This document shows positions 1 through 8,668 of a DNA stretch of 8,697 nt, in pieces. Source of the stretch: Gemmatimonadales bacterium (GTDB lineage Bacteria > Gemmatimonadota > Gemmatimonadetes > Gemmatimonadales > GWC2-71-9); NCBI GenBank assembly GCA_025924275.1, contig JAICEH010000082.1, forward strand, positions 1 through 8,697, written 5' to 3'. Under the pieces are notes generated by a model. It saw only the letters and a list, made by a program, of their open reading frames with translations, made no database searches and was not told the DNA's origin. Every line of letters begins with the position of its first letter. Within the stretch, counting starts at the first letter, position 1. Made by a program: the position numbers and the translations under genes.

Positions 1-1454
1 CCCGGCGCCGCCGGCCCCACCTTCACCCGCCCGACCATCGGCATCGCCGCCGGCGCGCGCGCGCCGGGGCCCGTGGAGCCGCGCCGGAACCGGAGCATCG
101 GCCGGGCCCCGGCCGGCTCCACCGGAGGCGGAGCCGCGATCACGGCGGCGGCGCCGTCGGTCACCGCGGCGGGCGCGGCCTCGGCGCGCGCCGACGGCTC
201 CACCCGGATGCCGCCCTGGAATGCGTGGGGCGAGACCTCGTAGTCGTCGTCGCCGAGCTTGTGCACGTCCGCCACCTCGGCGTCGTGCGCCTGGCGGAGG
301 AGCCGCGGGAAGCGGTGCGGCTGGAGCAGCTCGTCGTCGCGGCCGTTCAGGGCCACCATGCGGAGGCGGAGCGCCTCGTGGGCGGCCGGGGCGGGCAGCT
401 CCGCCAGCGCGTCGGCCAGGAGCTCGAAGGCCCGCGCCAGCGTGAGCCCCGCGACCGGGGCGGCGGCCGGTGCCGCCACCTCCTCGCGCGTCCCCCTGCC
501 GCCGCGGCCCCGGCGGCGCCGGCCGCGGCGCTCGCCGTTCTCGCCCGCGGCGTCCGCCGCGGGGGCCGATGCCACGGGGGCGGTGGGGGCGGGGACCGGG
601 GCGGCGGCGGCCGTCTCGCGCGCCGGCCGGCCGCGGCCGCGGCCCCGGCTCCGCGCGCCATCCCGCGCGGCAGGGGCCGACACGGCGGCCCGCTGGCTGG
701 GGGCCACCTCGAACTGGCCGTTCTCCATCTTGGTGACCGCGATCAGCCCCCGGTTCGCCGCCTCCTGCACGAACTTGGAGAACCGGTTGAAGCCGGCGTT
801 CTTCTCGTCGAAGTTGGGGTCGGTCTGCTGCATCACCTGCTTGAGCCGGTCGGAGCGCATCACGTCGGAGTGCTGCGCCATCCGCTGCACCGCCTCCACC
901 ACCAGCTCCCACGGGTCCCGCTGGATGGACGGCGTGTCCACCTCGCGCGTGAGTCCCGCGAGGTCGCTGTAGGAGTAGTACTCGTCGCAGTTCTGGATCA
1001 GCAGGTCGCTGGCCGACTCGCGGATCCCGACCCCGATGACGTACTTCCCGTACTCCTTGAGCTTGATGACCAGCGAGGAGAAGTCGCTGTCGCCGCTCAG
1101 GAGGATGACGGTGCCGATCTCGGGCCGGGTGAACACCAGCTCGATCGCGTCGATGGCGAGCCGGATGTCGGTGGCGTTCTTCTTCGCCGTGCCGAAGGCC
1201 GGCGCGAAGATGAGGTCGATCGACGATTCCGACAGGGGCACGATGTACTGCGGGTAGCGTCGCCAGTCGGCATACGCCCGCTGGACGGCCACCTTGCCCC
1301 GGATGATGTCGCTGTCGAGGAGGGTCCGGAGCTCCTTGGTGAGGTCGGAGCGGATGCCCAGGGTGACGTTGTCGAAGTCGATCAGGAGTGCCGCATTGGG
1401 CGCGTGGGCGGGCCGCTCGGGGGCCCGCCCGGCCTTCAGGATGCCGGGTGTCAC
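1..1454 (-). CDS. NYN-domain (LabA/DUF88-like) protein with two OST-HTH/LOTUS-like domains, partial at its 3' end
   Basis: The frame is open from a GTG at 1454 to the left edge, giving at least 484 residues with no stop, so the C-terminus is missing. Residues 21-165 look like a NYN (PIN-like) domain: LLIDFDNV at 23-30 (D26, D28, N29), a Thr-Asp at 95-96 and SGDSDF at 120-125 (D122, D124) supply the acidic metal-binding residues expected of NYN nucleases. Residues 180-252 match an OST-HTH/LOTUS winged helix (DPWELVVEAV, then FNRFSKFVQEA). A weaker second copy spans about 338-410. Between them lies a low-complexity Ala/Pro linker with Arg-Gly runs (270-279 and 309-323), typical of RNA-binding tails; a further Pro/Ala-rich tail follows residue 411. 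The inferred role is cytoplasmic RNA binding or cleavage, with the target unknown. The GTG overlaps the ligase stop by four bases (GTGA), which supports this start and translational coupling. Domain identity is fairly sure; nuclease activity is inferred. Confidence 0.9.
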   Translation of the reverse strand, partial: MTPGILKAGRAPERPAHAPNAALLIDFDNVTLGIRSDLTKELRTLLDSDIIRGKVAVQRAYADWRRYPQYIVPLSESSIDLIFAPAFGTAKKNATDIRLAIDAIELVFTRPEIGTVILLSGDSDFSSLVIKLKEYGKYVIGVGIRESASDLLIQNCDEYYSYSDLAGLTREVDTPSIQRDPWELVVEAVQRMAQHSDVMRSDRLKQVMQQTDPNFDEKNAGFNRFSKFVQEAANRGLIAVTKMENGQFEVAPSQRAAVSAPAARDGARSRGRGRGRPARETAAAAPVPAPTAPVASAPAADAAGENGERRGRRRRGRGGRGTREEVAAPAAAPVAGLTLARAFELLADALAELPAPAAHEALRLRMVALNGRDDELLQPHRFPRLLRQAHDAEVADVHKLGDDDYEVSPHAFQGGIRVEPSARAEAAPAAVTDGAAAVIAAPPPVEPAGARPMLRFRRGSTGPGARAPAAMPMVGRVKVGPAAP

Positions 1455-3022
1455 GTAGCGCTCATTTCCAGGCCCACCACCTGCGCAAGCTCACGCCGCT
1501 TCACCTTGCCGGACCCGGTCAGCGGGAACGCGTCGAAGAAGCGCACGAGGTCGGGCACCTTGTAGTCCACCAGCTGTTCGCGACAGAACTCCTTGAGCTC
1601 GTCGCCGGTCACGATCGCCCCTTCCACCGGCACCAGGCAGGCGCAGACGAGCTCCCCCAGGAGCTCGTGCGGGATGCCGACCACGCACACGTCCTCGACG
1701 GCCGGGTGCGTGCGGAGCACGTCCTCCACCTCGCGCGGGGTCACGTTCTGGCCCCCGCGGATGATCAGTTCCTTCCGGCGCCCGATGAGCTGGACGAAGC
1801 CCTCCTCGTCCAGCACGGCGAGGTCGCCGGTCAGGAAGTGACCCTCCGGGGTCGTGGCCCGCGCCGTCTCGCCCGGTGCGCGGTGGTAGCCGAGCATCAC
1901 GTTCGGCCCCCGCACCGCCAGCTCGCCCACCGCCTCCAGCCCGTGCAGCGCCCCCGTCGCCACATCCACCACCCGCACGTCCACCCCGGGCAGGGGCCGG
2001 CCCACCGTGGTCGCCCGCTTGCCGGCCGGGTCGGACCGGCGCGTCAGCGACACCGTGGGGCCCGTTTCCGTCAGGCCGTAGGCGATCTCCACCTCGCACC
2101 ACGCCCGGATGCGCCGCACCAGGTCGGGCGTCACCTGGCTTCCCCCCACCACCCCGCCCCGCAGCGTGCCGAGCGCCGCCCGGCCGAAGCCGGGATCGCG
2201 CATCAGCAGCTGGAACATCGTGGGCACGCCGTTGAGCCGCGTCACCCCCTCCTCGGCCACGAGCCGGAGCGCCTCGCCCGGCTCGAACCGCGCCTGGAGC
2301 ACGGCCGTGCTGCCCGAGGCCACCACACCGGCGAGCATCGACACGCCGAAGACGTGCGCCAGCGGTACCGCCAGCAGGGTCCGCTCGTCCTCCCCGCCGC
2401 CCATCGCCTCCCAGGTGAGCCGGGCCGTCTCCACCAGGTTGCGGTGCGAGAGCAGCACCCCCTTGGGCTTGCCCATCGTCCCGGAGGTGAACAGCAGCGC
2501 CAGCGGGACGGTGGCGGGGTCCCCGGCCGGGGGAGCCTGGAAGCGCCCGGGATCGCGCGCCACCAGGTCTTCCCAGCGGACGATCCGCTCGTCCAGCCAG
2601 GCGTCCTCCGCATCGACCGTCACGACCAGCCGCAGGTCGGGGAGTTCCTGGAGCAGGTCGTCGAACAGTTCCAGGAAGTCGACGCCCCCCCACGCGGCCG
2701 GGACCACCACCGCCGCCACCTCGGCCTGCCGCAGCTGGTACTTGAGCTCGAGGTAGGAGAGGGCGGGGTCGAGCGGGACCAGGGTGAGGCCGAGGCGCGC
2801 GCCGGCGAGCGCTCCGACCACCCACTCGAGGCGGTTCGGCAGGTCGAGCCCCAGGCGGCTGCCGGGCCCGAGGCCCCGCTCGCTGAGCGATGCCGCGAGC
2901 GCGTCCGCCTGGGCCGCCACCTGCCGCCAGGTCCAGCGTGCGCCGCGATCCACCACGAACACCGCATCCGGACGGGTCCGGAGCTGTTCCTCGAAGGCAA
3001 CGGCGAGGTGGCACGACGACAC
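1451..3022 (-). CDS. Class I adenylate-forming enzyme, acyl-CoA synthetase (AMP-forming) type
   Basis: The protein has 523 residues, a normal length for the acyl-CoA synthetase/AMP-ligase superfamily. Such enzymes activate a carboxylic acid with ATP to an acyl-AMP and then transfer it to CoA or a carrier thiol. Core motifs are all present: the phosphate-binding loop TSGTMGKPKG at 179-188, YGLTETGP starting at Y315, the TGD motif with ribose-binding D400, an RGGQNVTPREVE hinge region, and the catalytic lysine in GSGKVKR (K506). No carrier-protein or condensation domain is attached, so a free acyl- or aryl-CoA ligase is the likely form; the substrate cannot be read from sequence. There is no signal peptide or membrane segment. 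GTG at 3022 was chosen because it follows GGGGAG by 10 bases and gives the usual N-terminus; no ATG lies nearby in frame. It lies 125 bases after the histidine kinase stop and overlaps the NYN gene by GTGA, so it probably shares a transcript with the latter. Confidence 0.93.
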   Translation of the reverse strand: MSSCHLAVAFEEQLRTRPDAVFVVDRGARWTWRQVAAQADALAASLSERGLGPGSRLGLDLPNRLEWVVGALAGARLGLTLVPLDPALSYLELKYQLRQAEVAAVVVPAAWGGVDFLELFDDLLQELPDLRLVVTVDAEDAWLDERIVRWEDLVARDPGRFQAPPAGDPATVPLALLFTSGTMGKPKGVLLSHRNLVETARLTWEAMGGGEDERTLLAVPLAHVFGVSMLAGVVASGSTAVLQARFEPGEALRLVAEEGVTRLNGVPTMFQLLMRDPGFGRAALGTLRGGVVGGSQVTPDLVRRIRAWCEVEIAYGLTETGPTVSLTRRSDPAGKRATTVGRPLPGVDVRVVDVATGALHGLEAVGELAVRGPNVMLGYHRAPGETARATTPEGHFLTGDLAVLDEEGFVQLIGRRKELIIRGGQNVTPREVEDVLRTHPAVEDVCVVGIPHELLGELVCACLVPVEGAIVTGDELKEFCREQLVDYKVPDLVRFFDAFPLTGSGKVKRRELAQVVGLEMSAT

Positions 3023-3051
3023 GATGGCGACACTCCCCAGGGTCCCGACAG

Positions 3052-3070
3052 CCCGGGAATATAGCCCGGG
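3052..3070. repeat. Short inverted repeat in the kinase-ligase gap
   Basis: CCCGGG occurs at 3052-3057 and 3065-3070 around the 7-base spacer AATATAG, with a third CCCGGG at 3072-3077. It is the only AT-rich spot in the 125-base gap (3023-3147). Read on the minus strand the spacer gives TATATT, a possible -10 element about 30-40 bases before the ligase start, but no convincing -35 lies upstream. It could equally be a hairpin after the kinase gene; there is no following T run. Function is uncertain. Confidence 0.35.
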
Positions 3071-3147
3071 GCCCGGGGCCGGGCCACGCCGGCCGGTCGG
3101 TGAGCTGGAGCGGAGGTCGAGCAGCGAGGCGGGGGGCCGCCGTGCGG

Positions 3148-4313
3148 TCAGGCGGGTCCCCCGGCCGGCGGGAGGTCGAGGACGAAGAAGAACCGGGTGC
3201 CCTTCCCCGCCTCGGTCTCCACCTGGAGGCTCGAGCCCATCGCCTCCACCAGCTTCCGGCAGATGGAGAGCCCGAGGCCCGAGCCCGAGAAGGTGTACTC
3301 GCCGGGCTTGTGCCGGCGCCGGAAGGGTTCGTAGAGGGTCAGCATCGCCTCGGGCGGGATGCCGTGCCCGGTGTCCCGCACGGCGAACTCGACCTGGTTC
3401 CCCCGCCCGGCGGTGGCCGTCACTTCCACCTGGCCCTCGTCGGTGAACTTGAGCGCGTTGGTGGTCAGGTTGAGCAGGACCCGCGACAGCGCCACCGGGT
3501 GCCCCTGGCGGAAGTCCCGTTCCGGGCCCGCGAGCGAGACGGCGATGCCCTTCTCCTCCGCGATCGGGCGGACGATGTCGCCCACCGAGCCGAGGATGTC
3601 CCGCACCGAGAAGGGAATGGACTCGAGGTCCACCAGGCGGTCGCCGCCCCGGGCCAGCTCGATCACGTCGCTGGCCATCGCCGAGAGCCCGAAGGCGGCA
3701 CTGTAGATCAGGCCGAGCTGCCGCTCCTGCACGGGGCTGATCGGCCCGCTCTGGCCCCGCTGGAGGGTCTCCGCCAGGAAGAGCACCGAGGTGAGGGGCG
3801 AGCGCATGTCGTGCGCCACCTCGACGACGAGCTCGAGCCCGTCGGGCCCCGAGAGCCGGTCGGCGAAGTGCTGGGCCCAGTCGGGCTCGATGCGGTGCTG
3901 CACCAGCTCGAAGGCGGTGAGCACCCGGAGGAGCTCCACGCTCTCGGGCAGCGGGGACAGGGCGGCGGCGCGCTGGAGGACGTGGCTGCGGAGCAGGGTC
4001 AGCACCCGACGGGCGAGCGGGGTGCAGGGGAGGCGCCCGCCGGGGTGCTCGTGGTCGTCGGCCGCCTCGCGCACGGCCTCGCCCAGCCGGAGGGCGAGCT
4101 CGCGCACCTCGGCTTCGGAGGCGCTGTCTTCCGCGAGTTCCCGCCACCCGGACACCACCCGATCGGCCGCGTCGTCCACCGCCGCCCAGACCCGGGCCGA
4201 GACCGGCGGCACCACCTCGCCCCCCGTGCGCGCCGCCGGCAGCACCCGGGGCGGCGTGAACCGGGCCGGCCCGCCCCGCGCGGGCGGCGACGCGGGCAGC
4301 GAGGCCGGGTCGG

Positions 4314-4317
<4 letters not shown>
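3148..4317 (-). CDS. Soluble sensor histidine kinase (HisKA + HATPase_c)
   Basis: The protein has 389 residues. The kinase core is complete: the H-box EVAHDMRSPLTS with phospho-acceptor H169, the N-box NLTTNALKF (N283, N287), the G1 box DTGHGIP (D315, G317, G319), an F-box YEPF at 329-332 and the G2 box GSGLGLS from G345. It should autophosphorylate H169 and pass the phosphate to the regulator encoded immediately upstream. Residues 1-165 show no transmembrane segment, signal peptide, PAS or GAF signature that I can recognise. They begin with a Pro/Ala-rich stretch and continue with charged, Leu/Ala-rich helical sequence, so the input is probably cytoplasmic or comes through a partner protein. 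The start is GTG at 4317, overlapping the regulator's TGA by four bases, with GGGA eight bases upstream. This coupling suggests matched production of kinase and regulator. It differs from the XrtA-linked kinase PrsK, which is membrane-bound. Confidence 0.93.
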
Positions 4318-5837
<1,520 letters not shown>

Positions 5838-5929
5838 CCGGGCCGTCCAGTCTCGAAATGGAATATCACGTTGACCCCCGCCCCGCCTTCGTGGTCACAA
5901 CTCGACACCCGTGACAATCGTGCAGCATC

Positions 5930-5949
5930 GCAATACGGCAAAATATTGC
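5930..5949. repeat. Dyad GCAATA-N8-TATTGC
   Basis: GCAATA at 5930-5935 and TATTGC at 5944-5949 form a perfect 6-base inverted repeat with an 8-base spacer, in the most AT-rich part of the window. The size and form suit a dimeric DNA-binding protein. It lies about 95-110 bases upstream of the regulator start and could serve autoregulation or the rightward gene. No protein can be assigned. Confidence 0.45.
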
Positions 5950-5978
5950 ATTTCGCCACACGAAACCGAAGCATTCCC

Positions 5979-5994
5979 GTTGCACTTCGGCAAC
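5979..5994. repeat. Dyad GTTGC-N6-GCAAC
   Basis: GTTGC at 5979-5983 faces GCAAC at 5990-5994 across six bases (ACTTCG), giving a 16-base palindromic site. Its right arm is the first of four GCAAC boxes in the region. It lies roughly 145-160 bases upstream of the predicted rightward start point, a normal enhancer distance for NtrC-type activators. Confidence 0.5.
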
Positions 5995-6078
5995 AGCTGC
6001 GCAACACTATTGCCTCAGGAGCCTCGGCGGCGCAACACTTTGGGGCGTTCCCCGCGGGGACCGGCACCCCAGGGCAAC
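5990..6078 (+). promoter_or_regulatory. Four helically phased GCAAC boxes, possible activator sites
   Basis: GCAAC occurs at 5990-5994, 6001-6005, 6032-6036 and 6074-6078. The steps are 11, 31 and 42 bases, close to one, three and four turns of B-DNA, so all boxes would face the same side. The second and third are embedded in an exact 10-base direct repeat, GCGCAACACT, at 5999-6008 and 6030-6039. This is the arrangement expected of enhancer sites for an oligomerising activator. That the NtrC-type regulator binds them is inference. Confidence 0.5.
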
Positions 6079-6110
6079 GGAAGTTCGGTGCCGTGCGGTG
6101 ACCGGGGTGA

Positions 6111-6126
6111 CGGTACCGCCCTTGCG
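6111..6126 (+). promoter_or_regulatory. Candidate sigma54 (-24/-12) promoter for the tyrosine kinase gene
   Basis: The sequence CGGTACCGCCCTTGCG has GG at 6112-6113 and GC at 6124-6125 separated by exactly 10 bases, as the sigma54 promoter requires, with AC and TTGC at consensus positions. Eight of eleven scored positions match TGGCACG-N4-TTGC; the mismatches are the first T, the C after GG and the following G. The predicted start point is near 6137, giving a leader of about 56 bases. A sigma54 activator encoded next door strengthens the call. Confidence 0.45.
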
Positions 6127-6144
6127 TGGGTCGTAGGGTTGTTC

Positions 6145-6166
6145 GGCCCGGCCGTTGCGCCGGGTC
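6145..6166 (+). other. Hairpin in the leader of the tyrosine kinase gene
   Basis: CCCGGC at 6147-6152 pairs with GCCGGG at 6159-6164 around the loop CGTTGC. A G-U and a G-C pair extend the stem to eight pairs. It would lie inside the predicted transcript, ending 26 bases before the start codon, where it could affect mRNA stability or translation. Short GC hairpins are common by chance in DNA this GC-rich. Confidence 0.3.
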
Positions 6167-6192
6167 CCTGACTCATCCCGTCGAGCGGACTG

Positions 6193-8592
6193 ATGGCCGG
6201 AGAACTCGTACCTACCGTCGGGCAGTCGGACTCTCCCTACCTCCCCGTGCCCGGCGCGACGGGGGGCAATGGCGCCTACCCCCAGGCGCCGGCGATCGAG
6301 GAGGAGCAGGGGATCCAGTGGGGCCGCTACATCGCCGCCCTGCAGCGATACCGCTGGCTCATCCTCGGGGTCACGATCCTGGGCACCGGGCTCGCCGTGT
6401 TCGCCACCCGGTTCATCAAGCCGGAATACACCGCCTCGGCCACCATCTGGATCGAGCCCCGCCGGAGCGAGGGCGCCGCACCGATCCGCGCCGAGCAGCT
6501 CCTGCAGCAGACCTTCGCCTGGGTGGAGCTGCTGCGCACCCCGGTGGTGCTCGATTCGGCCGCGCTCAAGATGAAGCTGTACCTCGAGCCGGCGGAGGCG
6601 AAGGACTCCGCCCTCTTCCGCGACTTCTCCCTGCTCAACCGCTTCTATCCCGGCCGGTACGTGCTCGCCATGTCGGAGGACGGGCGCACCTGGGAGCTCC
6701 GGATCAAGACCGGGGGGCTCGCCCCCGAGCGCGGAGCCGCCGGCGACTCGGTCGGCCGCCGGTTCGGGTTCGCATGGGTCCCGCCCCGCGAGCGGATGGG
6801 CAAGGACCGCGAGGTCGAGTTCCGGGTCCGCCACCCGCGGGACGCCTCGATGCAGCTCGGAGCCGAGCTGATCACCCAGACCGCCGACGACGGGAACTTC
6901 CTCCGGGTGGCCCTGACCGGCACCGACCCGCACCGGATCGCGAACACGCTCAATGCGGTGACCGACCAGTTCGTGGCGCTGGCCGCCGACCTCAAGACCC
7001 GCAAGGTCGTGGACCTGATGGGCGTCCTGGCGAAGCAGGTGGAGTACGCCGCGGACAACGTGCGCCGGTCGGAGTCGGCCCTGGAGGGGTACCGCACCTC
7101 GACCATCACCCAGCCGTCCGAGACGCCGATCGTCTCCGGCCTCGCGGCCACCCAGAACCCGGTCCTGTCCAACTACTTCGAGCGGAAGCTCCAGTCCGAG
7201 GCGATGCGGGAGGATCGCGAGGCGCTGCAGGCCGTGCTGGCCCGCGCGCGAGGCGGCGACTTCTCGGTCGACGCCTTCCAGACCGTGGCCTCGGTCCAGG
7301 GGGCCCCCGACCTCAAGCTGGCCCTCGCGGAGGTGTCGAGCGCCGAGGCGGAGCTCCGGGCGCTTCGCTTCCGCTATACCGACGAGCACAAGCCGGTGCA
7401 GGAGCTCACGGCGCGGGTGAACCAGCTCAAGACGGAGATCGTGCCCCAGTACGCCACGGCGCTCATCGCCCAGCTGCAGGCGCAGGAGCGCGAGCTCAAC
7501 CAGACCATCGCCACGCGGACCCGGGAGCTGCAGGGCATCCCGACCCGCACCATCACCGAGCAGAAGCTCACCCGCGACGCGCAGAGCGCCGAGCGGCTCT
7601 TCCTCGAGCTGCAGGCCCGCTACGAGGAGGCCAAGCTGGCCGCGGCCAGCGCCCAGCCCGACGTGCAGGTGCTGAGCGAGGCGGTGCCGCCCACCCAGCC
7701 GGCCCAGAACGAGGCGATCCGGCTCATCCTGATGGGCTTCCTGGCGAGCCTGGGCGCGGCGGTGGCGCTGGCCATCCTCCTCGACCAGCTCGACAAGCGC
7801 TTCCGCTATCCCGAGCAGGTCACCAACGAGCTCGGCCTCGCGATCCTCGGCGCCGTCCCGACGATCAACAAGACCAAGGTGAACGAGCGCGACCCCGAGG
7901 AGGCGGCCCAGATCATCGAGGCGTTCCGGACCATCCGCCTCAACCTCGCCCACTCCTACGGCGCGGCGGGCCCGGTGCTCCTCACCATCTCGAGCCCCAG
8001 CCCGGGGGACGGCAAGTCGCTGATCTCGTCCAACCTGGCGCTCTCCTTCGCCGAGGCGGGCTACACCACCGTGCTGGTGGACGGCGACATCCGCCGGGGC
8101 GAGCTGCACCGGATGTTCAACCTCAGCCGGCGCCCGGGGCTCATGGACTGCCTGACCGGGGATGCGCAGCTGGCGGAGATCCTCCAGCCGACCACCCACG
8201 GGGGCCTCACCGTGGTTCCCTGCGGCAGCCGCCGGCACCAGGGTCCCGAGCTGCTCGGCTCCACGGCGATGCAGCACCTGATGGCGGAGCTCAAGGGACG
8301 CTACCAGGTCGTGCTGGTGGACAGCCCGCCGCTCTCGGCCGGCATCGACCCGTTCGTGCTGAGCGCCGCCACCGGCAACATGATGCTGGTGCTCCGCTCG
8401 GGCGAGACGGACCGCACCATGGCGGGGGAGAAGCTCCGGCTGATGGACCGGCTGCCGGTGCGGGTGCTGGGCGCCGTCATCAACAGCACCTCGACCTCCG
8501 GGGCGTACCGCTACTACCACTACGTCTACGGCTACACCACCGAGGACGAGGGGGCGCCGGCCAGCCTGACGGCGGGGGTGGCGCGAGGCTGA
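6193..8592 (+). CDS. Wzc/GumC-type polysaccharide co-polymerase with C-terminal tyrosine autokinase (BY-kinase)
   Basis: The 799-residue protein is the single-chain form that combines chain-length control and kinase, as in Wzc of Gram-negative capsule and exopolysaccharide systems. A 50-residue cytoplasmic N-terminus leads to a first membrane segment at about 55-73 and a large periplasmic Wzz/GNVR region. Within it, LTGTDPHRIANTLN and coiled-coil stretches are Wzc-like, and PTRTITEQKLTRDAQ resembles the GNVR region. A second membrane segment follows at about 510-532. The kinase has Walker A SPGDGKS (K608), Walker A' LVDGDIR (D630, D632) and Walker B VLVDSPP (D710). Six tyrosines at 772-781 form the expected autophosphorylation cluster, followed by an 18-residue tail. 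The role is to control polymer length and export with an outer-membrane channel, tuned by phosphorylation cycles. ATG at 6193 has a modest GAGCGG ribosome site. No glycosyltransferase, Wza-like channel or phosphatase is in the window; they may lie to the right. Confidence 0.97.
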   Translation: MAGELVPTVGQSDSPYLPVPGATGGNGAYPQAPAIEEEQGIQWGRYIAALQRYRWLILGVTILGTGLAVFATRFIKPEYTASATIWIEPRRSEGAAPIRAEQLLQQTFAWVELLRTPVVLDSAALKMKLYLEPAEAKDSALFRDFSLLNRFYPGRYVLAMSEDGRTWELRIKTGGLAPERGAAGDSVGRRFGFAWVPPRERMGKDREVEFRVRHPRDASMQLGAELITQTADDGNFLRVALTGTDPHRIANTLNAVTDQFVALAADLKTRKVVDLMGVLAKQVEYAADNVRRSESALEGYRTSTITQPSETPIVSGLAATQNPVLSNYFERKLQSEAMREDREALQAVLARARGGDFSVDAFQTVASVQGAPDLKLALAEVSSAEAELRALRFRYTDEHKPVQELTARVNQLKTEIVPQYATALIAQLQAQERELNQTIATRTRELQGIPTRTITEQKLTRDAQSAERLFLELQARYEEAKLAAASAQPDVQVLSEAVPPTQPAQNEAIRLILMGFLASLGAAVALAILLDQLDKRFRYPEQVTNELGLAILGAVPTINKTKVNERDPEEAAQIIEAFRTIRLNLAHSYGAAGPVLLTISSPSPGDGKSLISSNLALSFAEAGYTTVLVDGDIRRGELHRMFNLSRRPGLMDCLTGDAQLAEILQPTTHGGLTVVPCGSRRHQGPELLGSTAMQHLMAELKGRYQVVLVDSPPLSAGIDPFVLSAATGNMMLVLRSGETDRTMAGEKLRLMDRLPVRVLGAVINSTSTSGAYRYYHYVYGYTTEDEGAPASLTAGVARG

Positions 8593-8610
8593 GGAGCACG
8601 GCGGAGCCGG

Positions 8611-8656
8611 ATGGGAAGGGGGCCCGCCGGCCATCGCCGGCGGGCCCCCATCCCAT
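8611..8656. terminator. Long GC-rich hairpin after the tyrosine kinase gene
   Basis: A 14-base perfect stem (8618-8631 with 8636-8649) closes on the loop CATC. After one A-A mismatch it extends by six more pairs (8611-8616 with 8651-8656). It starts 18 bases after the stop codon. There is no T run on either side, so it is not a canonical intrinsic terminator; it may act as a terminator in a GC-rich genome or as a 3'-end stabiliser. Confidence 0.6.
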
Positions 8657-8668
8657 GGCAGCGGGGCG

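Larger units (their letters stand above)
5838..6192. promoter_or_regulatory. Divergent regulatory region between the regulator and tyrosine kinase genes
   Basis: This 355-base stretch lies between the two divergent start codons and holds no convincing gene. Positions 5891-6010 contain 62 G/C in 120 bases, much lower than the surrounding coding DNA. It carries repeated GCAAC/GTTGC words, two dyads (5930-5949 and 5979-5994), a 10-base direct repeat, a sigma54-like element pointing right (6111-6126) and a leader hairpin (6145-6166). No good sigma70 -35/-10 pair was found on either strand; AT-rich words near 5933-5950 could supply a -10 for the leftward regulator transcript. Confidence 0.75.

Noticed and set aside
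257..335. Arg-Gly/Ala/Pro linker region (about 450-690) as a tandem DNA repeat or CRISPR
   Set aside because: There are no regular repeat units; the apparent repetition reflects low-complexity codons in the NYN-LOTUS linker (residues 257-335).
225..3064. Long plus-strand frames (225-1565 and 1388-3064) opposite the NYN and ligase genes
   Set aside because: They are antisense to genes with clear domains and show only His/Arg/Gly/Pro-rich composition without motifs.
5990..6004. Leftward sigma54-like element (TTGC...TTGC) for the regulator gene
   Set aside because: The -24 element has TG instead of the near-invariant GG, and the bases are explained by the GCAAC boxes.
6061..6076. CGGCACCCCAGGGCA as a second rightward sigma54 promoter
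   Set aside because: The spacing between GG and GC is nine bases instead of ten, and the -12 element lacks TT.
6007..8634. 875-codon open frame on the minus strand opposite the tyrosine kinase gene
   Set aside because: It is an antisense shadow of a GC-rich gene. Its translation is low-complexity Arg/Gly/Leu/His-rich sequence with no family motif, while the plus strand has a complete BY-kinase.
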